From assembly GCA_029338835.1 (NCBI GenBank), contig JAQYBD010000073.1, positions 1 through 41,763 of the forward strand: a DNA stretch of 41,763 bases, given 5' to 3'. Below, piece after piece: positions 15,197-22,517 of this stretch (positions are counted from its first letter, which is position 1; each line of letters opens with the position of its first letter). The DNA is from Selenomonadaceae bacterium. Its GTDB lineage: Bacteria; Bacillota; Negativicutes; Selenomonadales; Selenomonadaceae. The translations under genes and the position numbers were made by a program. Below the pieces are notes generated by a model that did not search any database, had not been told where the DNA came from, and worked only from the letters and a program-made list of their open reading frames with translations.

Positions 15197-16336
15197 TTAT
15201 TTCAGGTACTTCTGGAAGAAAGCCGTGATCTTATCGAACGGGATTTTTTCCATATTGTCGTAGAGATCCGTGTGGTTGGCACCCGGGATGATCAGCAGTT
15301 CTTTGTTATCGCCCTTGAGCTTCTTGAAGGCATCTTCGCTGAAGTAGCGCGAATGGGCTTTCTCGCCGTGGATGACGAGTACCGGGCTCTCAATCTCACC
15401 GGCATAGGAGAGCAGCGGCATATTCATGAAAGACAGCGCACTCGTCGTGTTCCAGCCCTCGTTGGAGTTCACGGAACGCGGATGGTAACCGCGCTTCGTC
15501 TTGTAGTACGCATAGTAATCCTTGACGAACCAGGGTGCATCGGCCGGCAACGGGTCAACGACGCCGCCCGCACGCTTATAGGTGCCCATGCGGTAATCCT
15601 CCGTGCGCTGTGCATTGAGTGCCTTGCGGTTTGCCATGCGCTCCTTGGCGAGCGTCTCAGCGTCCTTCTCATAATCAAAGTAGCCATTGGCAATCACGCG
15701 GCTCATGTCGTACATCGTCGAGGTGACCGTTGCCTTGATGCGCGTGTCCATCGAAGCTGCATTGAGGGCCATGCCGCCAAAGCCGCAGATGCCGAGGATG
15801 CCGATGCGGTCTGGATTGACATCCGACTCTGTCGAAAGGAAGTCGACAGCTGCTGAGAAATCCTCCGTATTGATGTCCGGCGACGCGACATTGCGCACGC
15901 CATTCACGCCGCCGCTCTCACCCGTAAAGGAAGGATCGAAAGCGATCGTCAGGAAGCCGCGCTTCGCGAGTTCCTGTGCGTAGAGACCGGATGCCTGTTC
16001 TTTGACAGCGCCGAATGGGCCGCTGACCGCAATGGCCGCGAGGCTGCCCTTCTTGGCATTCTTCGGCTCGTAGAGATCCGCCGCGAGTTCGATGCCGTAG
16101 CGGTTGTGGAAGGTGACCTTCCGATGGTTGACGTCTTTGCTCTCGGGGAACGTCTTGTCCCACTCCTTTGTCAGATGCAATGTTTCTGCCCCTTTCTGCT
16201 CCGTGACCTGCTTCGTTGCATTTGCTGCAGCTGGCTGGCTCGCCGCCTCTGCGGCCATGGCATGACCACCCAAGACAAAAGCCGTGCCGAGAACGGCCAT
16301 CGCGGCCATCTTCTTCCAGAGTTTTTTCTTTGTCAT
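15197..16336 (-). CDS. Secreted alpha/beta hydrolase with cysteine nucleophile motif
   Basis: A 379-residue exported protein. The signal peptide is KKKLWKKMAAMAVLGTAFVLGGHAMA, with a cut expected near residue 28. The alpha/beta hydrolase body shows the nucleophile elbow GICGFGG with Cys184 in place of Ser (as in dienelactone hydrolases) and a C-terminal His355 (IPGANHTD). The acidic residue probably lies around the VLVIHGEKAHSRYF segment. Related proteins annotated as YcjY/dienelactone-hydrolase-like are frequent next to LysR regulators in gut anaerobes; their substrates are not established. I chose ATG at 16336 (AGAGGTGC upstream) because the longer frame adds a non-signal sequence. Its own promoter overlaps a possible LysR site, and the LysR-type gene next to it is degraded. 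Confidence 0.85.
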   Translation of the reverse strand: MTKKKLWKKMAAMAVLGTAFVLGGHAMAAEAASQPAAANATKQVTEQKGAETLHLTKEWDKTFPESKDVNHRKVTFHNRYGIELAADLYEPKNAKKGSLAAIAVSGPFGAVKEQASGLYAQELAKRGFLTIAFDPSFTGESGGVNGVRNVASPDINTEDFSAAVDFLSTESDVNPDRIGILGICGFGGMALNAASMDTRIKATVTSTMYDMSRVIANGYFDYEKDAETLAKERMANRKALNAQRTEDYRMGTYKRAGGVVDPLPADAPWFVKDYYAYYKTKRGYHPRSVNSNEGWNTTSALSFMNMPLLSYAGEIESPVLVIHGEKAHSRYFSEDAFKKLKGDNKELLIIPGANHTDLYDNMEKIPFDKITAFFQKYLK

Positions 16337-16393
16337 GATAAAGCACCTCTTGCTTTCTGAAAACCATTTCAAACTATTCCCTGAACTGGTTTT

Positions 16394-16432
16394 ATTATAC
16401 GGCAAGAGGTGCTTCCATTACCAATACTTGGT
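16394..16432 (-). promoter_or_regulatory. Promoter and possible LysR site of the hydrolase gene
   Basis: Minus-strand -10 TATAAT (16394-16399) and -35 TTGGTA (16419-16424), 19 bases apart. The short palindrome ACCAA-TAC-TTGGT (16420-16432) overlaps the -35 box, a layout seen for LysR-type regulator sites. Confidence 0.5.
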
Positions 16433-16472
16433 TTTAATCTATTTCCATGCCTGCAGAGCATTAAGATTCGCG

Positions 16473-17048
16473 TCAGTCATGTGAGCCGAAAACTTCTTCG
16501 AGACGGGCGCGCACAATGGCAGCAGCGCGCGAGAATACCTGCTCCTCATAGAGATCCTGCGGCGCAATTGCCGGTTTCCGTGCGAGCAGATGATCCTTGC
16601 GCAAGTAGGCACCCCATGTATCATCGAACGGAATCTGGCGGTAGACGAAATCGGCCGGCGGCATCTGCATGCAAAGGAGTCCGAAATCCAGTACGCCCTT
16701 CTGCAAGGCATCGAAGATCTGTTCAGCATTGCCGCTGATGAAGTGGAAGTGGATCTGCGAATAGGCACGTCCGAGCGGCGTCAGGGCCTGCATGACGAGG
16801 CGCATGGCCTCTGTCTCGCCACAGCCGAAGTAGACATCGCCCGCGATGAAATCCTCGAGATGGGCGAACTGATTGAGCGTCTTCGCCTCGATGGCCGTCA
16901 TCTCCTCGGCACGCGCCTTGAGGAAAAGGCCGGCCTCCGTCAGTTCCATGCGGCGTTTCTCGCGCGTGAAGAGCGGCGTGCCGAGTTTTTCCTCGAGATC
17001 CTGCAGCTGCCGCGAGAGCGTCGGCTGCGTCAGATGAAGTTCCTCAGC
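16473..17048 (-). pseudogene. LysR-type regulator remnant, truncated at both ends
   Basis: The frame encodes the second half of a LysR helix-turn-helix (AEELHLTQPTLSRQLQDLEEKLG, then PLFTREKRRMELTEAG), the linker helix, and the first part of the effector domain (GDVYFGCGETEAMRLVMQAL to DDTWGAYLRKDHLLARKPAI). The usual first 18-20 residues (the MxLRQLxYF region) are absent: upstream in frame come 11 unrelated codons and then a TGA, with no ATG/GTG/TTG start. The C-terminus stops at EEVFGSHD, roughly 100 residues short of a normal effector domain of about 300-residue proteins. From the internal ATG (16949) only 158 residues without the DNA-binding domain could be made. I judge it non-functional as a regulator. 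Confidence 0.8.
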
Positions 17049-17271
17049 AGGAACTCTCCCCCCAGACGGGGTGACGGGCGGGCTTCAGGCTCCGCACGCG
17101 GATGAGGCGCAGGGCCTCGTGCATGTCAACGTCTTCGCGCAACCCCGCTGCTTCATAGACACAGACAGGATCTTTGACGCCGAGTTCGCTGCCCGGCATA
17201 TAGACATATTCATCGTTTTCGGGATCACCGTAGATGACACCGACCCTGAGTTTCGATTCAGCCAGGACCAT
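17044..17271 (-). CDS. 75-residue hypothetical protein downstream of corA
   Basis: ATG at 17271 lies 11 bases after the corA stop with GAGGTGAAGAA directly upstream, so translation is likely. The product has KLRVGVIYGDPENDEYVYMPGSELGVKDPV and an acidic-to-basic C-terminal half (EALRLIRVRSLKPARH). No family is recognised. Its last codons overlap the point where the LysR remnant begins, so the original C-terminus may have been changed by the same rearrangement. Probably co-transcribed with corA. Confidence 0.55.
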   Translation of the reverse strand: MVLAESKLRVGVIYGDPENDEYVYMPGSELGVKDPVCVYEAAGLREDVDMHEALRLIRVRSLKPARHPVWGESSC

Positions 17272-17282
17272 TTCTTCACCTC

Positions 17283-18236
17283 TCAGAACATATCGCGGTG
17301 CCAGAGTACATAGGCACTGACAATGCTGATGCCAAAGGCAATGCACATGACGTAAAGGAAGCCATGGCTGTTCTCCGCAAACGGCACGGGCACGTTCATG
17401 CCAAAGAAGCTCGAGACGACCGTCGGGATGGCCAGGATGATGGTCATCGCCGCCAAGAATTTCATGACGAGGTTCTGGTTGTTCGAGATGATTGACGAGA
17501 ACGTATCAGCAAGGCGGGCAAGGATCTTGCTGTACATCTCGACCATCTCTTTCGCCTGCTTGTTCTCGATGATGACGTCCTCGAGGAGATCCTCGTCTTC
17601 TTCATAGGCCTTGAGGATGGGCGTCAGGCTCGTATTGTTGCGCATGCGCAGCAGCTTGTCGAGTACGGCGCCATTCGAGCGGATGGCTGCATTGAAATAC
17701 GTCAGGCCCTTCTGCAGTTCCAGCAGGCGCAGGATCTCGCTGTTCTTCATGTCATGGCGCAGCTGATCCTCGATTTCATCCGACAGCTTCGAGATCTGAC
17801 GCAAATACCGCAGGAAATACGTAGCCGACTTATAAAGGATCTGGAACAGGAACCGCGTTTTCTTGTAGGTGCGGAAAAGCCGCGAGGTCCGTTCGTTGAA
17901 CTCCGTGATGACCGGCGTTTCTTCGAGGCAGACGGTGATGATGTACTCATCCGTCACGATGATGGCAAGCGGCAGCGCATCGTAACTGTCTTTGCCGCGG
18001 CAGACCGGCACATTGGTCAGGACCATGACCGAGTTCTCCTCGACATCCGTATGAGAGCGTTCTTCATCATCGAGTGCAGAGCGCAGGAAATCCGGGTCGA
18101 CTTCCGTCAGATTGCTGACGACCTTGAGTTCATAAGGAGTTGGATCGACAATATTGATCCAGGCTCCCTTCTCCAGCGTTTTCAGCGTCAGCTCCTGGAG
18201 CGGACCGCTCTCCAGGGATTTATAAATTTGCAACAT
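17283..18236 (-). CDS. corA: CorA-family magnesium/divalent cation channel
   Basis: A 317-residue CorA protein. A cytosolic N-terminal alpha/beta domain (WINIVDPTPYELKVV, DEYIITVC) is followed by long helices (SKLSDEIEDQLRHDMKN; NGAVLDKLLRMRNNTSL). Two C-terminal transmembrane segments enclose the signature GMN (279-281, FFGMNVPVPF), which forms the ion-selective mouth. The last residues are the basic HRDMF tail. The product takes up Mg2+, perhaps Co2+ or Ni2+, as a pentamer in the cytoplasmic membrane. ATG at 18236 follows AAAGGAGACC. The gene is preceded by an unusually long leader with a small ORF and several hairpins, suggesting control after transcription starts. Confidence 0.92.
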   Translation of the reverse strand: MLQIYKSLESGPLQELTLKTLEKGAWINIVDPTPYELKVVSNLTEVDPDFLRSALDDEERSHTDVEENSVMVLTNVPVCRGKDSYDALPLAIIVTDEYIITVCLEETPVITEFNERTSRLFRTYKKTRFLFQILYKSATYFLRYLRQISKLSDEIEDQLRHDMKNSEILRLLELQKGLTYFNAAIRSNGAVLDKLLRMRNNTSLTPILKAYEEDEDLLEDVIIENKQAKEMVEMYSKILARLADTFSSIISNNQNLVMKFLAAMTIILAIPTVVSSFFGMNVPVPFAENSHGFLYVMCIAFGISIVSAYVLWHRDMF

Positions 18237-18478
18237 GGGATGGAGGTCTCCTTTCCACTTCTCCGGGGGGAAAAGCAACCGGATCCCACTAGCAGGAAAA
18301 GGCATGGGAACAGGCGGTCGTTTCCCTCGATGGATATTCACATCGTTTGGGATCTATCGTACTAGGGTGATCGTCCATGTTCCCACCGTCCTTTCTATAC
18401 TGCCTGATTCATGTTCCCGGCCGCGCCGGGGAATCAATTCCGCACTTCATTATATTACCAACGCCTTAATCTTGTCTA
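18237..18478 (-). promoter_or_regulatory. Promoter and long structured leader of corA
   Basis: Minus-strand -35 TAGACA (18473-18478), 18-base spacer, -10 TATAAT (18449-18454), giving a leader of roughly 205 bases. It contains a GC-rich hairpin (CCCGGC/GCCGGG at 18416-18421/18425-18430, outer TGATTC/GAATCA). Two long-range complements are also visible: TGGGAACA/TGTTCCCA (18305-18312 with 18378-18385, covering the start of the small ORF) and TGGGATC/GATCCCA (18348-18354 with 18282-18288). The M-box consensus is not recognisable. I see no ordinary terminator before the gene. Confidence 0.5.
18289..18378 (-). CDS. Candidate 29-residue leader peptide of corA
   Basis: ATG at 18378 follows AAAGGA with ten bases between, and the frame ends with TAG at 18289-18291, 52 bases before corA. 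The peptide begins MDDHPSTIDPKRCEYPSRE, has three prolines and three cysteines, and resembles no known protein. Salmonella mgtA and corA also have leader peptides that sense translation speed; that precedent and the overlap with leader stems make a regulatory role possible. It may equally be a chance frame. Confidence 0.35.
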   Translation of the reverse strand: MDDHPSTIDPKRCEYPSRETTACSHAFSC

Positions 18479-18500
18479 GAGAAATGCTGTTTTTTTTACG

Positions 18501-19184
18501 TCACACCTGCACTGCACCAGAGGGTACGAGGCTGTGATCCGACGAAAGGCGCAGTTCACGGTCTGCCAGGCTCCGGATGATGTCCGGATGATGGGAGGTC
18601 ATGATGATGGTCTTGCCCGCTGCCTTAAGAGCCCGCAGGAAAGCAACGAGCTGCTCCTGCCCCTTGGCATCCAGGAAGTTCTCCGGCTCATCGAGTGTCC
18701 AGGCAGCCGGATTCATCGTAAAGATTGAGGCAAGAGCGACGCGTTTTTTCTCACCGCCGGAAAGATGATACGGCGGCCGCTTCCGCAAAGGCGCCAGGGA
18801 AAAGCAGGCAATGGCATCCTCCACGCGTTCGCGCACGTCATCATCCGCCAGGCCCATCTGCAGGGGACCGAACGCCAACTCCTCCTCCACACTCGCACAG
18901 AAAAGCTGCGCGTCCGGATTCTGCCAGACGTAGCCAAGCCGCTGATGGAACCATTTCGCATAGCGGTGTTCACGCATGCGGGCTGCCGTGATTTCCGTGC
19001 CTTCAAAACGATAATGGCCCAATTCCGGGAACACCAGTCCATTCAAGAGACGCAGCAGCGTCGTCTTGCCCGAGCCATTCGGTCCCGTCAGCAGCACGGT
19101 CTCCCCTTTCCTGATCTGGCAGCTCACATGCCGCAGCACTGGCTCATGAGCAAAGGCGCAGCAAACATCATCAAGTTCTATCAC
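18501..19184 (-). CDS. cbiO: ECF transporter ATPase CbiO (nickel/cobalt import)
   Basis: A 227-residue ABC ATPase. Walker A GPNGSGKT (34-41), the Q-loop WQNPDAQLF, signature LSGGEKKR, Walker B AAWTLDEPENFLD and the switch His in MTSHHPD are all present. The pattern QNPDxQLF and the partners (CbiQ, CbiM) mark it as the energy subunit of a group-I ECF metal importer. GTG at 19184 overlaps the cbiQ stop by four bases (GTGA), with GGAGGG upstream, so translation is coupled. It is the last gene of the cluster. A single ATPase would form a homodimer, as in CbiMNQO and NikMNQO. Confidence 0.9.
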   Translation of the reverse strand: MIELDDVCCAFAHEPVLRHVSCQIRKGETVLLTGPNGSGKTTLLRLLNGLVFPELGHYRFEGTEITAARMREHRYAKWFHQRLGYVWQNPDAQLFCASVEEELAFGPLQMGLADDDVRERVEDAIACFSLAPLRKRPPYHLSGGEKKRVALASIFTMNPAAWTLDEPENFLDAKGQEQLVAFLRALKAAGKTIIMTSHHPDIIRSLADRELRLSSDHSLVPSGAVQV

Positions 19185-19987
19185 CAAAGGAATCCCTCCA
19201 AGCGCAGATAAAAACACGTGTAGAAAACAAACAAGATGGCAGGGATCAGCAGGCCTCGCCAGGAAGAACTCCCTTCGTGCCGCAAAGCGGCATACTCGCC
19301 GGTAAAGCCGCGGCAGCGCATTGCTTCTGCCATCTCGAGCGACATGCGCTGGGAACGCTGCATGAGGATGCCCATAATGCCCGCCATGGCTCGCTGTTTG
19401 CGGCGATTGTGGCCGACGGAGCGGAGTTTGAGTGCCGTCAGCAACGCGCCGGCCTGATCGCCGAGCAAGACGAGATAACGCAATGTCGTATCGAGGATGA
19501 ATACCGCTTCCGAAGGCAGGCGGAAGGTGCGCAGGGCTCCCGTGATCTCATGCCAGGAAAAATACTCTTGCAGCAGATTCAAGGCAATGACGCAGAGAAG
19601 TGTCTTGAAGGGGATCAGGAGATACGGGCCGCCTCCCCAGAGCAGGAAAGCCGGCAAGATGAGCAGCCATGACAGCAGCCCCGCCGTCATGGCGCCGAGC
19701 AGATTCTTGCGCAGCACATAACCAGACAGGAAACAGAGCAGCACGAGCTGACCGCCCAGCACCAGCCAGAGGAAAGCTGATGTGCGCGCAGTGGCAATGA
19801 ACAAGAGTAGCGAAACCAGCAGGAAAAGGCAAAACGGGGCATGGCCGTGATGGCCGCGTGCCGCTTGCGCCCGCAGCACCTGCAGCACCCCGAGGAGACG
19901 CAAAAGAGACCGGGAGATGAAAGCATCCCGGTCTCTGTCTGGTCTGTAGTTTTCTTCCCGCTTTGCCCACTCAGGCAAATCCATCAT
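19181..19987 (-). CDS. cbiQ: ECF transporter transmembrane subunit CbiQ
   Basis: A 268-residue membrane protein with five or six transmembrane segments and the CbiQ coupling helices. These are recognisable from ALKLRSVGHNRRKQRAMAGIMG and RSQRMSLEMAEAMRCRGFTG, which carry the Ala-Arg-Gly-type motifs contacting the ATPase. It links substrate-binding CbiM to CbiO. ATG at 19987 follows GAGGTG; an alternative from 20011 lacks a site. It lies 45 bases after cbiM and overlaps cbiO, completing a three-gene operon without a separate cbiN or nikN. Confidence 0.9.
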   Translation of the reverse strand: MMDLPEWAKREENYRPDRDRDAFISRSLLRLLGVLQVLRAQAARGHHGHAPFCLFLLVSLLLFIATARTSAFLWLVLGGQLVLLCFLSGYVLRKNLLGAMTAGLLSWLLILPAFLLWGGGPYLLIPFKTLLCVIALNLLQEYFSWHEITGALRTFRLPSEAVFILDTTLRYLVLLGDQAGALLTALKLRSVGHNRRKQRAMAGIMGILMQRSQRMSLEMAEAMRCRGFTGEYAALRHEGSSSWRGLLIPAILFVFYTCFYLRLEGFLW

Positions 19988-20032
19988 GAAGAACACCTCA
20001 TAACATTTCAAGCAGCAAAAATTTGCAAGGAC

Positions 20033-21046
20033 TCAGTGATTCGACACGGATTCACCGTAATCCGTACGCGTCCGCAAGAGCGGTGCCGCCATCTTGAAGA
20101 GCAGCACCAGGAGCGCCGTGCCGATGCTGGCCGAAAGAATGTAGCCAAAGGCATCCGGCAATCCTGCCACCGCATAATCCGGGAACAGCGCATCGAACGA
20201 GAAGCCCTGTTCCATGCCGGCTGGCGTATAGCCCAGCGCCGTGCCAAGGAAATCCTGTCCTGCCAGTTCCTCAGGGTCCCATTCGCCCCAAGCTGTGCCG
20301 GCAGCCAGCAGGCCGAGCGGCGTGCAGAGGATGAGTCCTGCCAGGAGCGCGTACAGGGATTTCCCCGTCTTCACGCGCACCTCGCCGAAGAGTTCCGGCG
20401 AAGTTTTCGCAAGATACGAAAGGATTGCGGCCGTGAACACGACTTCCGCCAGGCCAAAGAGGGTCAAATGGCCGATCATCATGGCCGGCACAGAGACCCA
20501 GAGCGGATACGGGCAATAAAGGGCCTGCCCGGCTGCATCCGTAAAGAGCAGTGGCTGGATGCCAAACTCAATGGCCGCTGCGAGCGCTGCCAGATTGATT
20601 CCCACATAAGCGCCGAGCCCAGCTGCCACATAACGCCCGCTTGGCGATGCCAGGTGCCTGCGGAGCAGCGAATAGACCGCATACCCGCTGAACGGCAGCA
20701 CGAATGCCATGTTGAAGCAATTGGCACCAAAGGCCAGGATACCGCCATCCCCGAAAAACAGAGCCTGGATGAGCAGTGCCACGCTGACCGCCAGGCAGGC
20801 CGCATAAGGGCCGAACAAGATGGCGATGAGCGTGCCGCCGACAGCATGTCCGGTCGTCCCGCCCGGCAACGGCACATTAAACATCATGCCGAGGAACGAC
20901 AACGCAGCGGCAATGCCCAGCAGCGGCAGCCGCTCCTGCGGCACATGACGGCGTACCTTTGAGACTGCCACGAGCCACACGGGCACCATCGCTGCCCCCA
21001 ACACCGCGCAAGTCGATGGACTCAGATAATTTTCTGGAATGTGCAT
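20033..21046 (-). CDS. cbiM: CbiM/NikM-type metal-binding subunit with C-terminal CbiN/PDGLE-like part
   Basis: A 337-residue protein. The N-terminus MHIPENYLSP and the PGGTTGHAVGG motif belong to the CbiM/NikM metal-binding fold; in NikM2 the N-terminal Met-His and a later His hold the metal. I therefore place the start at ATG 21046, where GGGGAG is nine bases upstream. The first ATG at 21055 abuts that site and would add three residues in front of the Met-His. The C-terminal third has a soluble loop (PEELAGQDFLGTALGYTP) and a last helix after AVAGLPDAFGYILSASIG, as in NikMN/PDGLE fusions. Nickel and cobalt cannot be distinguished from the sequence alone. No B12 riboswitch is visible upstream. 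Confidence 0.88.
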   Translation of the reverse strand: MHIPENYLSPSTCAVLGAAMVPVWLVAVSKVRRHVPQERLPLLGIAAALSFLGMMFNVPLPGGTTGHAVGGTLIAILFGPYAACLAVSVALLIQALFFGDGGILAFGANCFNMAFVLPFSGYAVYSLLRRHLASPSGRYVAAGLGAYVGINLAALAAAIEFGIQPLLFTDAAGQALYCPYPLWVSVPAMMIGHLTLFGLAEVVFTAAILSYLAKTSPELFGEVRVKTGKSLYALLAGLILCTPLGLLAAGTAWGEWDPEELAGQDFLGTALGYTPAGMEQGFSFDALFPDYAVAGLPDAFGYILSASIGTALLVLLFKMAAPLLRTRTDYGESVSNH

Positions 21047-21100
21047 GAATTTCATCTCCCCAAGATAACGTAAAACGATAAACGATGCCGAAACAATTGT

Positions 21101-21140
21101 TGACGCTTATCATTATACGTCATATCCATAAGTTCCGTAA
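21101..21140 (-). promoter_or_regulatory. Promoter with palindrome upstream of cbiM
   Basis: Minus-strand -35 TTACGG (21135-21140), 17-base spacer, -10 TATAAT (21112-21117). The inverted repeat TGACG-N12-CGTCA (21101-21105 and 21118-21122) encloses the -10 box and could bind a metal-responsive repressor. The leader to the ATG is about 60 bases. Confidence 0.55.
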
Positions 21141-21168
21141 GCCTCCCAGGGGGATAGCAACAGCAAAA

Positions 21169-21945
21169 TCAGCCGATTGCCTCATGCCCTTGCCGCCAAT
21201 AGGCACGCAAAAGGGCCAGCACGAAATCCTGGCAGACAGAGCCTGTACCGAGATCCCAGGGATCCTGATTCCGCAGGATGCTGTTGGAAATGATGCGCAC
21301 ATCCAGGAACGGTACACCAAAAGACTGGCAGACCTGCGCTACGGCATCTCCCTCCATCTCCTCCGCCAACGAACCGTAGGATTCCCGCAGGAAAGCAATG
21401 CGGTCTACCTCGCAGTTCCAGCTGTCACAAGTCGTGATGGTTCCCTCGACCACCCTGCCACGCCGATAGGAAGCTGCTGCCTGGCGTGCAGCCGCGAGCA
21501 GGACAGCGTCACCCTCATGGTAGACCTCCTGCGTAAAGGCCTTTTGCCGCTCGTCCCAGGCAAAAACACCCAGTTTCTTCAGTCCACGGTAATCCACGCC
21601 CGAGCCTGCCGCCCGGTAATGGCTCTGCCAGGCCGAAGAATTGGCCGTACGTACACCGAGTACGATATCGTAGACATCAAGCGCCGGATCATGCGCCCCC
21701 GCCGTTCCCTGGCTGATGACGGCCTGCGGCTGGTAACGCGCAATGGCAAGAGCCGCGAGGGCCGACGCATTGGCCATGCCCCACTGCGTTTCGCTGACGA
21801 CCAAAGGCTGCCCCTCATAAAGGCCCCGCACGCATCGGAACGGGCCAAACGGCTCCTCATGGGACTCTGTCAAGTGCGCGATGATATGCTGTGTTTCCAC
21901 GTCCATGGCCCCTTGGACGACAACGGGGCGCTGCTGTGCCTGCAT
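21169..21945 (-). CDS. MTA/SAH nucleosidase or futalosine hydrolase-like enzyme
   Basis: A 258-residue member of the PNP/UDP phosphorylase superfamily, a soluble enzyme that splits N-glycosidic bonds of purine nucleosides. Visible motifs are SQGTAGAHDPALDVYDIVLG and the ribose-binding SLAEEMEGDAVAQVCQSFGVPFLDVR. The catalytic region reads IISNSILRNQDPWDLG rather than the ISDxAD of MTA/SAH nucleosidases; ISN followed by an Arg/Asn and a Trp-Asp is closer to futalosine hydrolase (MqnB) of menaquinone synthesis. Both activities should be kept open. AAGGAG lies nine bases before ATG 21945. The gene is downstream of tmRNA but separated from it by a terminator, so it has its own transcription start. 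Confidence 0.75.
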   Translation of the reverse strand: MQAQQRPVVVQGAMDVETQHIIAHLTESHEEPFGPFRCVRGLYEGQPLVVSETQWGMANASALAALAIARYQPQAVISQGTAGAHDPALDVYDIVLGVRTANSSAWQSHYRAAGSGVDYRGLKKLGVFAWDERQKAFTQEVYHEGDAVLLAAARQAAASYRRGRVVEGTITTCDSWNCEVDRIAFLRESYGSLAEEMEGDAVAQVCQSFGVPFLDVRIISNSILRNQDPWDLGTGSVCQDFVLALLRAYWRQGHEAIG

Positions 21946-21993
21946 AAAAAAACACTCCTTTCCGCCACAAACGGGAATCCGGGATAACGATAT

Positions 21994-22026
21994 AAAAAGA
22001 GCCCGGAAGCCAGTGGCTCCGAGCCC
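21994..22026 (-). terminator. tmRNA terminator
   Basis: GC-rich hairpin on the minus strand (GGCTCGGAGCC pairing with GGCTTCCGGGCTC, one bulged C) followed by TTTTT. It lies 34 bases past the tmRNA CCA end. Confidence 0.8.
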
Positions 22027-22059
22027 CATCCAAGCCGTCACGCGGCAATGAATCCTAAA

Positions 22060-22397
22060 TGGTGGAGATGAGGAGAATCGAACTCCTGTCCGAAATACAT
22101 CCACATCACAAAGCATTATCGCAATAGCCCGAGAATGCGGGCATCATAGGAGCGGAACTCTGGGATTCAGAGTTCTCCACCACCTGTTTTATACAAAACA
22201 GGAAACTGCCGTCTTTATTTAAAGCCTCCGGGTTGGCTGACGGTTCGTACTTCCAGAGGGGCTATCTGAGCTAGGCTCAGGCAGCGTATGCGTATTCAGC
22301 TTCGTCAGTTGAATTTAGCGGTCAAGCTTCAGGCATTCATGACCATTGGCCTGCGAACTTCGTGGCTTCAATACCCCGTCGAAACCTTTACATCCCC
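22060..22397 (-). ncRNA. ssrA: Transfer-messenger RNA
   Basis: The 5' end GGGGATG (22391-22397) pairs with CATCTCC before the encoded CCA (TGG at 22060-22062 on plus), forming the tRNA-like acceptor stem with one G-U pair. The 5' domain reads GTAAAGGTTTCGACGGGG and AAGCCACGAAGTTCGCAGG, typical of tmRNA, and the T-arm is GGACAGGAGTTCGATTCTCC. The tag frame ends in GAA TAC GCA TAC GCT GCC TGA, that is -EYAYAA, rather than the common -ALAA. Upstream in this frame comes NSTDEA, but no Ala or Gly resume codon: the GCT in the expected place is one base out of frame and would give A-K-F-N-stop. It rescues stalled ribosomes with SmpB and marks products for ClpXP. Length is 338 bases including CCA. 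Confidence 0.95.
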
Positions 22398-22456
22398 ACA
22401 TATGCAGCATCCCGCAGGATGTGCCAGTGTGGACTGCTCCACATTTTGTATCTTTT

Positions 22457-22485
22457 ATGATAGCACGCCGACAGGCATCCGTCAA
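22457..22485 (-). promoter_or_regulatory. tmRNA promoter
   Basis: Minus-strand -35 TTGACG (22480-22485), 17-base spacer and -10 TATCAT (22457-22462). Transcription would begin about 50 bases before the mature 5' end, giving a precursor trimmed at GGGGATG. Confidence 0.75.
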
Positions 22486-22517
22486 CTCATTTCTCTCGTC
22501 ATGGCACCAAGAACTCG

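Noticed and set aside
18237..18341. A longer CorA starting at 18341.
   Set aside because: The extra residues do not resemble CorA, and the ribosome site AAAGGAG lies before 18236.
21056..21110. B12 or nickel/cobalt riboswitch upstream of cbiM.
   Set aside because: Only about 60 leader bases are available and no B12-box-like sequence is seen.
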